Source: Aphelocoma coerulescens
Lineage: Eukaryota > Chordata > Aves > Passeriformes > Corvidae
NCBI RefSeq assembly: GCF_041296385.1
Contig: NC_091015.1
Span: 53,014,345 to 53,078,344 of the forward strand
Direction of reading: 5' to 3'
DNA length: 64,000 nucleotides
How positions within the stretch are numbered: position 1 is the first letter of the stretch; every line of letters begins with the position of its first letter. This document shows, piece by piece, positions 1 to 14,632 of this stretch. Below the pieces are notes generated by a model. It did no database searches, was not told the origin of the DNA, and saw nothing but the letters and a program-made list of their open reading frames with translations. Position numbers and translations under genes: made by a program.

Positions 1-3000
1 ATGAAACACTCTTTCATGTTCAGTACTCTGCTTTTCCTTTGCATCCCTAAGTTCTTCTGCTATGAGCGAAATGAAACCAGAAAGACTGGGTAGAGGAGGA
101 GACCAAGAACTTTTCTTTTACAGTCAGCAGTAAGACAATTGTGTGAGAAAAGACTCTTCATCCTGTGTGGTTTCCTCTGTCATGATATCAGAGAGGGTGA
201 GTTCTCTCTGCTTCACAGTGTCAAGCAGTTCTTCATCTGTTCATCTCACGCTCACGAAATCCACCAGCCAACCGTGCTGATGTTGCCTCCTGCCCAGCCT
301 TGCAGATCCATATATTTTGTTGCTCAGCATCTACAGCCAGGGAAGAGTTACCAAAAGAAATAACTCCTTTACAACCACCAAAAAAGGACCCCTGCCTAGA
401 ATTTCTTGTTGCACAAGTGCTCCTTGTGAAGTGCAGAGAAAGGAGTCTGGCAGAGCTGCCCATTTTGGCATCCCTTTGGAAACTACTACTGGAGGTAGGA
501 GGAGAAGAGTGGAGTGGGCAAGGGCAGCTCCCCCAGCAAGGGTGGGGAAGATTGCTTTCAGACCAGTGTAGTACACTGCACTTCAAAGCTGTAGTGAGAA
601 GGAAAATGAAGTTGTTCCAGGAGGCCAGTCATCTGTGGCCGATTTTTCATAGCAAAACATGTTTTCTACAGTGCATCTGTGCAAGAGTAGGAAACAGTCA
701 TGAATTTGGCAGTGAGAAAATTTTGCCTTTATAAAGTTATTAGATGCAATGGTTTCACTTTGACAGCCCTGAAATAAACAAGACACTGAAGTGAGAGCTT
801 CTCAAGTTTGGAAAATTCAAAACTGGTGTCTTTGCTCTGAGTTATGGCAGAACACTGTGGAAGCCTCTGGTAAATGAGCTTTAGAGATTTGCATCCTTAT
901 ATTTGCTTTTCTGAATAAGCCAATATATTTTAGTATAGAGGCAGTATCTTTTATGCAGGTAAGCTAGGATGCCAGTAGTGATGTGTTTGTCATTACATAA
1001 GATCCAAAATGCGTTCATTGATAATGTGCATTCCAATCTCAAGATCCTGTTAATTTCAATGAATTTCAGGGTCTAGTTTGAGGGACAGTGTTTTAAGGAA
1101 GACATAGATCACCACTCATAAGCACCTTTTGCTACTTTCATATATAAAATCAGTAGCTGCATTAGGGGTTCACTGGTATTCATAGTGCTTTTGGTCACTA
1201 CTGAAGATGTATTTTTCTGACAGGTCTGGGACTTTGTCATTTATAATGAACTGTGAGAATAATGAATTGGGAACTATATGTGTCTGAGGGAGAGAGGTAC
1301 CTCATAGTCTACTGAATTTGCCACATATTTCAGTGTTTTAAAATATTAATTTATTTTTATTCCATTACCTAATCCATTGTTCAGCATAAGAGAATTTCAA
1401 CCTGTCTGCCACACATGCATTAAGCACATCTACTAGCCTCTGGTACACTCATCAGGCTCTGTAGGTTGTAAAGATATTGCCTCTAGGGCAAGTCTGCACA
1501 TGAACTGCATCAATCTTGTGCTTTCTTCCCCTTCTCCTACCCCATTTTCCTTTGTAGAGGCACTGCTGGCTGTCATAGGAACGTGGTAGGATTGTTCAAC
1601 AGGAAAAGGAGAGACGCATAGCTTTGCCCATAATACATTTAGGTTGCTACCTCCAAGCTCTGCAACAGCACGGGACACGACATGGAAAGAGTCATCAGTG
1701 ACTTTGCAGTTGCAATAACATTCTGGTGAGGGCAGTGGAATTTCAGTACTCCAGTTTCGAGCCCAAAATCCTTTACAACCCCCAGCAAGGACTGGGAATG
1801 TGTTGTTTAAGTGCTCTACAGACATAGAGGTGATAGATATGTGTGAGTGAAGTGTATACCCTGCTGTTCTGTGGTCTCGTGGAGAAGACATCGCTGTGAT
1901 GCATTTCACAAAAATGTTGCAGAACTTCTCAAGTATTTGGTGACAAGACAGAAAAGCTACCAAACTGTATTCCCTACAGCCTTCACAGAAGAGGCAGAAG
2001 CTAAACTGTGTTGTGGATGGCATGTCTTCACCCAAGAAGAGTGCTTCGTGGCACAGTTTGAAGATGAGGTAAAGGAGAGACCTCGGAAATGTATGTCTGA
2101 CTATTAACGCTTCTGTAGTATTCCTGTCAGCAACCTTCTAGCTGTTTACTCAGCTTTGAATGGAACTATATTTGTGATGGCTCCTCTCTAAAGCCAATTT
2201 CTGTGATGGAGGGGATTAATGGGTCTCTTTTTTAAGGGAGCTTTGCTTAGTTCTGTCAGTATGCTAAAAGCACCCTTAGGCTGTTTTTAATGTATATTGG
2301 GATTGCAGTACTCTAAAACACTGCTGGCAGTGATGGAGCACCTGCAGTTTTCATTCTTTTAATTTTATTTCTTAGCATTTGAACAGGAATTAATCAGACT
2401 GTGAGGAGAGTGCTGCAAAGTTTAGGTGGAGTTGTGGCTGCCCAAACTGCTTCCTTCAAAAAAGGAATCTGTCCATTTCTCTGTGACCCTCTCTATGCTG
2501 GCAGTCACTACATCAAATACTTAGCCTGAACAAGAGAATGGAAGGTCTAGCTGAAGAGAGGATCCAGAATATTTGAATATCCTGAACTTCTCTAAAAGTT
2601 GTTAAAATTGAGATAAAAATCCTTATTGTTCTTTTAAAGAGGAGGCTCAGCAAGTACAGGTGAGTCAACAAAACAACAGTATGCGTAATGGGAATGTGGA
2701 TGCTTTGGAAATGAGGACTGGTTTTTAGTGTTGCTTAAGAAATACCTCACACAAGTGAATAAGAATGCAGGAGCCTGAAACATGCTGCATTTACTCTACA
2801 ACAAGGAGAAATATGTCACCAAAGGGAAACCCTGGGATCTCTGCTGCTCTGAGTACCACCTTCAGGTTTCTTTCTGAATTTTCATATTTCAGTGTTTGAG
2901 CTTCTTGATGCCAAATTGCTTCATTGCCATAAGGGAAAAGTAAAAGTAGTTTATTATTAATGCTTCTATCGAGTCTAAAGATCATACTCTATCTGTATTT

Positions 3001-3804
3001 CTAGCAGTGTCACACCACTCAAATTTCTTTAACTCCCTGAATCAGATTCTTAATGGTCAAAAAGAAGTGCATGATTAGCTTGGTTTAAGCCATTATCACT
3101 CCACTGAAATACATCACACTCTTTTATATATACTTTATATATTGTGTATGATATTAGTGAAATATGGGAATGGTACAGACAAATATGAGAGTTGTGTCTG
3201 GCTTTCTCGTGTCCTTCTGCTAGAGTTCACATTGTTGAAAACACTGTTAATTCTTCAGGACTGGATGAGATTATGCTCATCTTTTGGGCACAGCTTTACT
3301 GCAGTTAATAAAATACTGATACTGTATTGCAAACCCATATATTTAGTAGAACATTTATTTGCAAAACCTAAAGCTAGTAGATATTCACTAAAGCATCTTT
3401 TTGAAGATGTTCCTACTGTTTTCTACATTATAGTAGTCTCACAGAAATATATATGTAAGGGCTGTGCAAGTCCTTTTTTACATGCAGGTACTCACATAAA
3501 TCACTGAAATCCATCAAGCATCTCTTAATTTATTTTCTGGTTCTTGACAACTTCTTTCTTTTGCTAGTACAGGCATTTAAGCATTGTCAGAACACAGCTT
3601 CAGATTCTCATCTTGGTTGCACTGATAATTTAATTTTGAGGAGAAAAATTTAATTCAATAGGTCATCTTTGGATTTATACTGATGTTAAATGTGATCTGG
3701 TTCACTCTGCATCTGTTCCAATGAGAAAGCTAATCTCTTGAATTATTTTAACATTTTCATATCCCTTCTTTGCTGCATTTGGTTTAAATTTTGCCTATTT
3801 ATGA

Positions 3805-3832
3805 CAGCCCTAGATAGTAGCTATCTAGGCTG
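3805..3832. other. Short hairpin, 12 pairs with one bulge
   Basis: cctagatag and ctatctagg pair perfectly around a tag loop, and cag/ctg extend the stem after a one-base bulge. Confidence 0.6.
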
Positions 3833-4750
3833 GTTTATTGTCATGTGAGAGACCAATAGTGGACATCTGGCCACGGTAGGATGCTCCATAGGAAAATGAT
3901 CCCCTGAAGTGTACAGACTTTGAGCTATGCACAGCCCAAGGAGGAAAGTTGTGTGGAGTGACAGATGGATGCCTCTGGCTGACCTCACTGTAGGTGCAGG
4001 AGGAGCAGATGGCAGGCAGGGTAATGTCCAGACATACGATTTGAGGTACCTTTGACCCTCAGCATAGCTGCATACAGTAGCAAAACTGGAGTGTTGTGAG
4101 TCACCTTTCCTTGGTGAAATGTGCATCTCTGGTAATTCGGACAGAGACACAGTTATGAGCAATTATGAAAGAATAATGTGTCCATTATTTCTTCTTCTGA
4201 GGTTCTTGTGGTATCTTGCACGGATGAACTGAAGAACTCATACCTCATTAGTGAGGTCCACATTAATTGCCTCTAACTATTTCTGTCCTTCATGTGCTAT
4301 AAATACATGTTGTAGGCAGAAACAGATAGTGTAACCATGCACATAATTAGTTTCTCGGCCTGGTTTGCAGATGGGAAGCCAAATGTATGCAGGGGAAGTG
4401 ATTATAGGTTACTAATTGAGATAGCTTACTATGCAAGTTATGTGAAGACCCTCAGCAAGTCAGTGGTAGAAGAGAGCTGCAGAGCCATTTTTTCTGTGTA
4501 ATTCCTGGTTATGGTAGATTTTTGGTGAACATGGCACAGATTCTGAAGTTTTCCTCTAAACATTTGTTTTTCCTTGACTGGTCTTAGTTCAAATGATGAC
4601 TTGATCAAAGGAGGAGTGTGATGATTTAACCTGAGATTGCTTTTATTTCTCTGAGTGATGGCTAAATAGTTCTCCTTCTTTCTTGGATGAAGTAATGCCT
4701 GATCATGTGAACAGACATTAATCTCTACTGAGAACATTTCATATAATGGG

Positions 4751-4777
4751 AAAATGGAAAGAAAATGGAAAGAAAAT
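4751..4777. repeat. 11-bp tandem duplication
   Basis: The unit aaaatggaaag occurs twice and is followed by a partial third unit. Confidence 0.9.
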
Positions 4778-7700
4778 GAATCCAGGCTTTTATGCAGAAT
4801 TTGGCTTTCTTCTTCTGTAGCAGAAAGACATTAGTATTTTATAGGAAAGGTCCCAGTTCTTCCTTTTTTGGCCCCAGCCAGCAAGCAGCTAAAGGCTAGA
4901 TACAGCAAAGTGACTGCACAGCCAGGGTATAGAGACCAGGCTAATCTCTGGTATGACAGACCCCTTTGATCACTGAGGAGCTCTGCAGTCACCACAGCAG
5001 CAGTCTTGCCCACAGTAATGGAATCATATAAGGAAACCCTAATTTTGGGAAGCTTCTTCCTCTCACCTTTGAGCAGATCCATCGGTCTCTCACACCTTTC
5101 AGGAGCCACTGGAAATCGGTATGTAGAGATAAATGAGGCTATTTAAGGTGAGGAGGGTGAAGTTCCTGCTACCAGAAGAGTTTCTCTCAAATACAGCCAT
5201 TGTCAAGGTTGTGCTCCTCAAATGCCAGGGACAAAGGCACAAAAGTTGAGGAAACCTTTCTGTAGCTTATTATTTCTGGTGATAATAATAGTCTTTTTGT
5301 GTTCAAGCAAGAGAAGGGCTCATTTTTCAAACCCTGTGCACATATGTGCAATACCATCCTGGATCCCAATGCATTTGAAATCTGAACTGAGAGAAGATGA
5401 GCCAAAGCATTATTTTAGCATTGGAAAACTGAAACAATGTATGATCTGGCTTCTGCAAGATTGGAGGGATATTTGATGGTTCTAAACTCTACACTCAAGG
5501 CCCACTCAGTGCTTTAGTGCACGTTCTTCACTCATTATGTCAACCAGTCTAGCTTACTGAATTAGGGGGAAAATTGATCCTGTGTTAATTTCTCTTCTTT
5601 CTGGTCTTCAGTATTGTAGAAATTAAAACTAAGCCACAAAGAGTAAATAACTTGATTTTTGTTTCACTCAGGACCGTATAGTCATTGTAAATCCTGCAGA
5701 TAGTTGTTGTGTGATAAGCACTGTGCTCGCACAGGGAGCTTATCTTCAGGGGAGGCAGAATTCCCCTATTTCCCTATAATCACTATGGCTTTATGAGGGA
5801 GAAAAGCAACACATAGGTTATATTGACAAAGGGAGTCTTTATCGCCAGGGTGGATAAACTACAATGGAATGGTAGTGCCTGTTGAGCTCATGGTAGGGCA
5901 TCATTGCCTGCCACAAGACGTGAAATAGGTGTATTTCTTTCCCTTTTTAGTGTATACTGAAATCTTTGGCCCTTCTCTTCACTTGTCATCTCTGTTAGAA
6001 GCTGACCAAGAATATGGTATAATCATATTGCATCATACCAGATCGTAGTACTCAATGGGTAGACTGAGCACACACTGAAATGTTTGTGTGCACCTCTTCC
6101 TTACTCACTTTCCCTGGGAGACGTGAGATGGCACATTCCATTAAGAATCACAGACTCAAATCCTCTTTGTTTATGTTGGATGTTTTTAGCTATGTTGGAT
6201 TTTCTTACTGTCTCATGCACCTTTCTTTTTTGACAGTTTCCTTGTCTGTCATGTATTTTTGTACTCGTTGTGCAGCTTCTCTCTCACATTTACTCAGCTT
6301 GCTGACCATGGCCAGTGGCATTATCCTGCTGAGTAGTGCCCAGCCAGGAGCCATGTCTTGTCTCAAGCATGGCAGAGCAGGGCTGAGATCTTGCTCTGAG
6401 TAACTGGCTCCACTGCCACCTTCCGTGTTTAAATCTCCCATTTAACCTTGAAAGACTTGGTCCATCTTTTGCCTTGTTTCCCCATTCCTGCACCCTGCCT
6501 GGCCCATATCCTCTGCAGAGACTGGGATGTGCAAACATAGCAGAACTCAAGGCCGTAAGTAATGTGGTGATTTAATGCCTTCTTGTGGGTTGTTTTTTTT
6601 TAATTGAAGCCAACTGCCTTCAGCAGCACTCACAGATGAAAAGGTCTTTCAGTGCTGGTGAGCTTTAGCAGGAAAGGAACCACTTACTCTGTGTGAACCT
6701 GAGTATGCCTTGGAGGCTTCTCTAAAACAGAACATTTGAAGAAGACAAGAGTTGATTTCAAGTCTGCTCAGAGCATCCTCTGCAAAACAGACTCAGTCCT
6801 GCCCTGTTCCTCTCATTCATATTGGTTTGCAAATTGCAGCTAAAGAAGCTTTCATGCTGACCCTTCGGAATCACCCTTATAAACAAAAGCATAGACTTTT
6901 TGGGTTTGTTCCATGTGTGCACAGAGTTAGTGGCGTATCAGCTCAGGAGAGGTGTCCTGCTCTGGCAGTGGCTTCTGGGTACATGCTCAGCACTGTGAGT
7001 ATGTGAGTGTAAGATGTTTGCACTGGGGATGAGCACATACTGAGCCTTTGAGGGAAGGGATGCTGCTCCTAACCTTGTGCTTACAAAGCATTTGGTGCCA
7101 TGTGCCCAGTCACACTCATTCATTTGATACTCTGCTATTAAAAGCTGATTTTATAAAAACTGCTTGTTTAGCACAAAATCACAGACACTGGAAACAGAAA
7201 AAAAATATATTAGGACATAAAGTTTATTTTTACACTCTGCCAATTGTCTCCAGATGTTCCCAGCTCACACTTTCCAGCCTGATACAGTCCTCTCTTAAGT
7301 CACACCTTTCATCTAGAAGTTACCAAGAAATAAAAATTAAAGGTCTATTTTTATCTCTCCCAATACCTCATAACTACACAGGACATGAAACCTAATTTGT
7401 ATGACACAGAGCTAGAATTATGTAGGAAAGGCCACAAAATTTTTCCTTGTCTCCTTTTCTTACCTGTGTGCCTTCGGTTTTGGTTGAGCTTCATTTATTT
7501 CCCGTTAACCCACATGTTCTGCTCCTGGTGCATTGTTCTTGTTTGGATGTAAAATGCAATGGGCAAATACTCCAGTGCATTGCAGAAATTGTCCAGGGAA
7601 AGTTAAAGGTTCCAGTAAATAGACTGCATATTTTGGAACTTTGGCTCTGTCAGACAGTCTCTCCTAACATTGATCAAAAACCTGATTAGGAGTGAATGTC

Positions 7701-10700
7701 CCCTTTTGTTCCTTCTTTACGCAAAGCTGGAGATGGCTTGGAAAGTATGCTTGAGGAACCCTTCACAATAACAAATCACTATATTGCTTAATATATAATA
7801 ATAATTACTGGTAGCTACTGCCAGGGAAAAACACATTGCACTTCTTCCTGCTGATGAAACCATGAACATGGTAGAATGAAGATATTTAATCTGTCAGCAT
7901 TAGTATTCAGAGCGAACAGAACATTGTAGTAAGTCGTAAGATACCACTTCCATATCTGGAACTGCTGCTTATGCATTGTGCTGGTTGAAATTAAAAAGGG
8001 TTTTTGTTGATGTGTTTTTACTTTTTTATGTACTTGAAACACTAGCAATTTTAAATTGAATCTCAGAAGGGCATGAAGATTTGAACTTTAAAAATGAGAC
8101 ATTCCTATGGCTCTTTCCATTCTCTCATAGCCCTGTATTCTGAGGAATTTGATTATTTTATTTCCTTGCACTCTTAATGATCAGACTGTAAAATCTCACT
8201 AATGGATTCACTGCTGTCTAATGTGCTGTGTGTACCTGCCAAAATGACCATGGCACCCCTTTACAGGCCAAGCAGGAGCAGGGTCCCTGGCACCAGATGC
8301 TGGCTCTACAGTGAGAAAGAAATAGGTAGTCTGTATTCCCATCCAAATACTCTCACCTCTCATTTTCCTAGACGTTTCAAGAAAATAATTTTGGATTTGG
8401 CAAGGGAACAGGAGATCATGCATGGACAGATTCCCCTGCACAGATAGCAAAGCAATTGCGTCCAATTTAAGACGACAGTCATCCAAGCTGTTCTCCGTGG
8501 AGCCAAATTGAAGTATACCCAAAGCAGATTGCAGGATGTGAGCCTAAATTTGAAACCTCAATATTCTTAGAACTTTTCTTTTATATTTAATTATTATTTA
8601 CTGTTTGTTTATTTTGTAGCAGTTCTCCCCTCCTTCATCAAGCAGAGCATTTCCATAAAAATTAGCCAGTTGATTTCTGTAAACGTGTCAGAATCAAGCT
8701 TTCCTTATGAGTAATAAAGAATACATTTATGGAATGTTTCTTTTCCACAATGTAATGCCAGCTCTTCTTTGTATGAGGATAGACTGTCTCTTCCATGGCA
8801 ACTGGAATAGAAATACAATTTTTCGGTTGAAATACCGTAAAGAGGCTCAAAACAATGAGGCCCACCTAGGACTGAGGGGTCCTAGACGGGGATGTTTTCT
8901 TAAACAGTAGGGCAGAAAGTCTCTGAAAACCCAAACACCATCAGGCAAAGAATTAACTTGTACTTTATAGCTGCTAAATTGAATTATCACTGGAAGGGAA
9001 AAAATCCCCTTCATGGTTTACCCAGATATCGATTCTCTGTTATTGTCAAACCCCAGCTCTGTGGAAAGGAATAGTGGGGTCAAAATATAACCCTCGTTCC
9101 ACACCACAGAGGATCAATACCTTCAGTATAATTCAGGTAGTTGTAATTACAAGGTCTTGACAGCTTTGCCTGTAGGTTAAATGACAGTCAATACAAAGTT
9201 GGTAGATTTCTTTTTCCTGAAAGCCCCTAAATGTGTGGGGTTTCCTTCTATTCTAACGAAGGGATCTTTGAGTCCTAGCATTTCTAGACTCTGTGCTCTG
9301 CAGACTAGCAGGTCTGCTGATAGTGGGTGGCTGTGTAGGATAAACTCTGGCATCATTTACACCAAGGAATCACATTACTTTTTCTTTCCATGCAGCCTGC
9401 AAATCATCCTATTTTATAATGTTAAGATATTTTGGGTCATGGTGGGAATGGGGACAGGCATTTCCAATGACCAGGACCAATTTCCCTTTCATGGGAAGGA
9501 CAATGCTGAGGTTTCCAAAGCAGCAGCATGTGCTGGTGGATGGGATGGCAGCTCTGAAATCAAATCACCAGCACTCCAGAAGATACGCTGGAGAGCTTTC
9601 TGAATGTATTGCTGCTCCTGGATTTCAAGTGCTGTCTTGAAAGTCTCATCCACATCTGCTGTCACTGTGGATTAAATTATTTGTGTTTTTACCATACAAC
9701 TATAGGACAAACCATAAGGCTCCTTGTGTACTTGTGTGAATGCAGGCATTCGTGCCTACTTAGCACTCCTGCTTGTGACCTAGTCGCAGGCTTTACAAGA
9801 CATTCTACCCTGGGGGGCTCCTGCTTTACTCCAGCACAGCTCACCACTGCTGCTCAGCTCTTAGGGACTTCCATCAGTGGGAGGAAGAGGATGGTGCCCA
9901 AGACAGCGAGAGCTCAGTGAGACCAATCACCATTGCATTGATAGGACCTGCTTGGCTGGCCCTACCTGTGAAATAGTGCAGGCAGTACGTCATTAAAACG
10001 ATGCAGGTGCAACTCTATACATAAAAAAATGATGGCGTGGTGCTAATCAGCATTAAAATAAAAGCAGCACAGTCCACAGTCTGATGTCCTAAGAGACCCC
10101 AGTGCTGGGGCTCTTCAAGCCCAGCTGAGGACAGCCCAGCTCTGCATGCTGAGTCCCAAGAGCCCTGAAAGTAACCACGTGGGTACGGGCTGTTGGTGCT
10201 ATGTGTGCATCAGTTTGATATTTTTGGATGCTGATGAGTGGTCCAACTTATATAGCATTAGGGAGGGAAAAAACCCAACTGAGTTACATCAGTTTGTGAA
10301 TGTTGAATGCTTTTCCTGACATTCAGTACAGTCTGTGGTGCTGGAAGAGTTTATGGACTGATCGATGTATTTCCTGGGAGTGTGTTCATGCTGAAAATGT
10401 TATATTGTCATCCTGCATTCCAAGGAAGAACAAGTAGATTTCTCACCTTGATCTCCCTATCCAGAACCTCTCAAAAAATTGATATTCACCTAATATCTGA
10501 TGTGCACTTCCAATGGAGTTTTCCATGTCTTTGGAACAATCCAAAAGCTCAAAAATTTTAATTGTCTGTCATGACAGTTCCCTCATCTGGAGGGAGTTAG
10601 ATCACAAGTAGATACAAAAGGAAAAAATCCTGAACTTCAAACAAAGATATATTGTTAATTAATACCACTGATGGAAATGGAAAGAAAATCCCTGTCTCGT

Positions 10701-11804
10701 CCTTGCAAATAATATTTATTCTCCTGCTGTATATTTCATCTGAAAAAAATAGCCTCCTTGGTAGCATCTGGGAATCACACTGTAGTGACAGAGAGGGAAG
10801 TTTGCCACCCTATGAATAACAAATGAACTGTCAGTAGTACCCAAAACCTATGATTTTTTAGAGGTCTGTCATCTTAGAATTCACTAAACTAAACCGTACT
10901 TAGCTGTTGAGACCAGATGAGATGATAGAGGAGTTAGAGTCCCTGCTGTGGGCAGCTAGTAAAGTAATTTAATTTTTAGCTGGAGATTTATCTGCAGACT
11001 TTCACCTAAAAGACCCTGAATTCAGAAGCACAGAAAAGAATTATATCTGTTTATCTAAAAGTATAGATATAGTTCTTAAGTATTTTAAGAATGAGAACTT
11101 ACTTCTGAGTCAGGATGTAAGTTTTCAAGCTTAAGTTGTTCTAATAAAATAAAAATGGTTCGATACACCAAGTTAAAAAAAAAAATTAAAGGACAGTGTG
11201 GGCAACATAACCTCATATTTTCCATATGAAGCTGTTTAACAAAATGGAGACATCTTTCAGTTTGAAATTTCTATAATCTCTCTGCAATTATGGAATAGAC
11301 AGATAATCGATGGGAATTTTGATTTTTACTTACACTGAAAATCCACCCTGATCCTTGTTTTCACTGAAACATTTGGTGTTAAAATAATTTGGATCTCCTT
11401 TAGATAGGATGCCTAGAATAGGATTTTTGACTAATATATGCAACAGAATTAGGAAACAATGTTTACAGGTGTCCCTTGAGTCTCAATCAAGGCATTAGCA
11501 ATGGTTATTATAATAACAAAGGAAGGTGCATCCCCTCTTGGCAAATTCCTGTTGTTTGCTTATCTTGTGTGCAGCTCTCTGGTGTTTTATTTGAAGAACA
11601 TATATTGATTGTTCCTCATTAACAATCATGTTGTATTGAATGAAAGGAGTCAAGTCATGTTTGATATACTGCCCTCAAACCCTTAGGCTTAGCACATCCA
11701 TCCTGGTTCCGTTTTTTCCCTGCCTGCTTCTATTCATTAGTTTTAATGGACACTTTGAAAACTGCATGATTAGGAACTGATTGTGTTTAATTGTTTTCTT
11801 TTTC

Positions 11805-11821
11805 TTTTTTTTTTTTTTTTT
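11805..11821. repeat. Poly-T run
   Basis: Seventeen consecutive T residues. No adjacent SINE or processed pseudogene was recognised on the minus strand. Confidence 0.95.
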
Positions 11822-14627
11822 GAATGAGGGAAGAGGTCTTATGTTGTAGGAACATACCAGCTCATTCAATTTGGCACATCCAACACCTAGATATGGGTGT
11901 ATCTAATCTGATACTATCTTACTGAAAATGGCAAATATGTTGGATGAGAGTACAGGAGGTTCCCTAGAGAACAACTGCTACCTTAACTTTGCTTATGATT
12001 GACTTTTGTCATGAAACAAAAGAGCTTATTGTTCCATTTTAAGCTAGCTAGATTAGCAGTGTGCTGTTCTTTTTTTTTTCCCCCTTAGTTAGAGCTAGAT
12101 TGGCTCTTGATGATTCTGATTAAATTCCCCTTTCTACAAGAATAACACAGACCAATTTGTGTTCGTCTCTCCTGTTCAGAACCATACACCAAACCAATTT
12201 TATTTCTGCAGTTGCTGTTTTCATACATCTTGCTATTCTACAGTTCTAGATACTATTGAATTTCCAGACAGAGTAAATAGACATGTTAGATTTTTCTATC
12301 GTTATTAGTGTGCAGAACTGTCTCACAATCCCTTTTGTGCATGTCATCTCTAAGCCTTAAATCTTCATCTCTTCAACTTATCCATAAGGATAATCCTGAA
12401 AGACTTCAATTATTTTTAACATCATTCACATTTTTCTCCTGCCAGAAAAGGTATTGATAATTCTGAGGTTCAACATAATACTTTTTATCTGATTGTATCT
12501 ATTCCTGAACCATGCATCTATACTTCTGCTTCATCATATTTAGCAGAATATTGGCTACACAATTAAAAAGGAGAACAAGACATGTTGTAATGTTACTTGA
12601 TAATTGTACAAACACACCATAACTCCAAGAAGTGACATTTTAACAATCATCAGCTAATTGGACTTAAACTTATAAATAATTGGGGATGCATGACCTCAGT
12701 TTGAAGAATGTAGTCCTGCTCCTTCAGTGTAACCATAATTCTGCTGTCTGAGTCGTGAATTCCCAAGCTGCCTGTTTTTCTCTGGATGGCGATGCTGTGC
12801 ACATGCATCATGCAGCACTGACACAAACACAGTTTATTAAGCCACTTTCATCTCTGGTGAAAGTAAATGCTACTGCTGATGCCTGCTGCAAAGTCATCTA
12901 TATCAGCTGAAAAAGTTCTGCTATTGTTGTCATATTATAGGCCATAATCCTTCAGAGCTCTGGAAAAAGAAAACAGTGCCAGCTACTGGTTGAATTGAAA
13001 AACAGATTATTTTGGGGTGCCTAATATGCATTTTGGCGTTTTTTTATTTCATCCTCAGCAAAGTCTATTCTACAGCAATAAAATTTAAATATGTATTTCC
13101 ATCTCCTTGGCAACTAATGCACAGATTTATATCAAAATGCTGCCTGAACAGGAGTCAGGTGTGGCTAGATGCCCTACATCCCATGCCAAGTCAATTCTTT
13201 GTTCCCAAACCATTAAGCAGATACATCTTGTGGAATGATTATTCTCTCTAGCTGCAAAATAATTTCATTTTGCTCTCCGCTGTCAGATGATTTCTTTCTT
13301 ACTTTATTTTTAGTTGAAAGTGCAAAAGGGACAAGGGATACCTGACAATGGACAGGGTAGTGAGATTTTGTCCAAACATCCATTTCTGAGCAGGCAGTTT
13401 CTTTGTATATGACCTTAGCATGCATTCAGTGAGCAAATTCAACGCCAGCTGCATTTCCCCTCACCCACAGAAAATTATCCTTCTGGGGCTCAGATTAGTT
13501 TTCCAAGAAACTTTCTAGCCTTAAAAATTGTGGGAAAAGCTCAAGAATGTGACTTCAGTGTCACAGGACACCTCATTGTGGACAAGCCTTTTAGGTGGTT
13601 GATCTCTTGCTACATTTTGGGATGTTCTGAAGCACTCCCAGTTTGCACACTGACCCTACTTGCAGCCTCCCCCCAGCCCATGCAGATGCTTTCCAACAGA
13701 CACATACATGTGTGCATTTTGCTTACTAGACTTTACAGGGAGGTTTCCTGGCTCACTGCTCTCACTAAGCGGTGTTTGTCTTTCTCACTTTAACAAGATC
13801 TCACCTCTGGGAGTCACGGTTATTTCCAGTTTCCATCCCTCTTGGAATTCCAAAATTACCAGAGGCTGTGAGCTCCTTTCACAAAAGCCGGACCCCTCAG
13901 AATCAGGATCTCACAGCAGACACGGCAGGGTGGCTGTGGCTTGGTGCTCTTGGCTTGTGCTGGTTTGGAGTTGAATGCTTCCAGCAGCCACCAAGGTGCC
14001 TGGCTTCTCCTGGGAGCTGGAGCTCTGAGCCAAGAGAACTGAGCTATGATCCACTGCTCATCACACATTAAGAACCAGCTATCAGGGTTCTCCCAAGCCA
14101 ATCTGTTCTACGTTTTGGAAGCCAATGAGAAAAGTGGTTCTGGCGCACCTGAGATAATGTGTGCTGATGTAGCCTCTGCTCTAGGACCCTACAGCTCGTC
14201 TTTAGATGTCAGCTAAAATGTGCAACTGAGACAACTCAAGAACTGATGCCAGGGTTTGTATAATGGGATTTATCTCTACCTAAATTTGTAAATAGCCTGA
14301 AATACTGGCTTTGAGCAAATAGCCCCCCTTACTGAGATGCTTAGAAACAAAAGGTACAAAATGAAGCACTGAAAAAAATAGAGTACAATATAAATAAAAT
14401 CAGATTTTCTCTCAAAATAAGCAATAATAATGATGATTATTCTTCCTACTTAGTCCAATAGTCATATATTTTAAAATAATGTAACTGTCCCACAAATGTT
14501 GTAATATTTAGGTGCTTTGCAACAGAGCTTGAGTCATGCCACTGCTGAGCTATTATAGTTAAGGCTGTAATTCATATGTCTATAGTGAGGAATTTGAGTG
14601 TATGTGAGTATTTGAAAATCAGCGTTT

Positions 14628-14632
14628 GACTT
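14628..14632. repeat. Target-site duplication, left copy (gactt)
   Basis: These five bases directly precede the LTR and are repeated exactly at 15398-15402. Confidence 0.85.

Larger units (their letters stand above)
1..14627. other. Non-coding DNA, probable TMEM108 intron
   Basis: No exon, RNA gene or mobile element was recognised. Open frames reach 200 codons (minus strand, about 1433-2035) but show no known domain and biased composition. The stretch holds an 11-bp tandem duplication (4751-4777), a hairpin (3805-3832), a 12-A run near 11174 and a 17-T run near 11805. Assignment as intron rests on the + strand TMEM108 exon further on, whose upstream coding exon was not found. Confidence 0.55.

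Noticed and set aside
1433..2035. 200-codon open frame on the minus strand
   Set aside because: No recognisable domain, composition like random translation, no splice or promoter context. An open frame of this size is expected by chance in 64 kb read in six frames.
11793..11869. Poly-T run considered as the tail of a minus-strand processed pseudogene or SINE
   Set aside because: No gene-like or SINE-like sequence adjoins it and no flanking duplication was seen.
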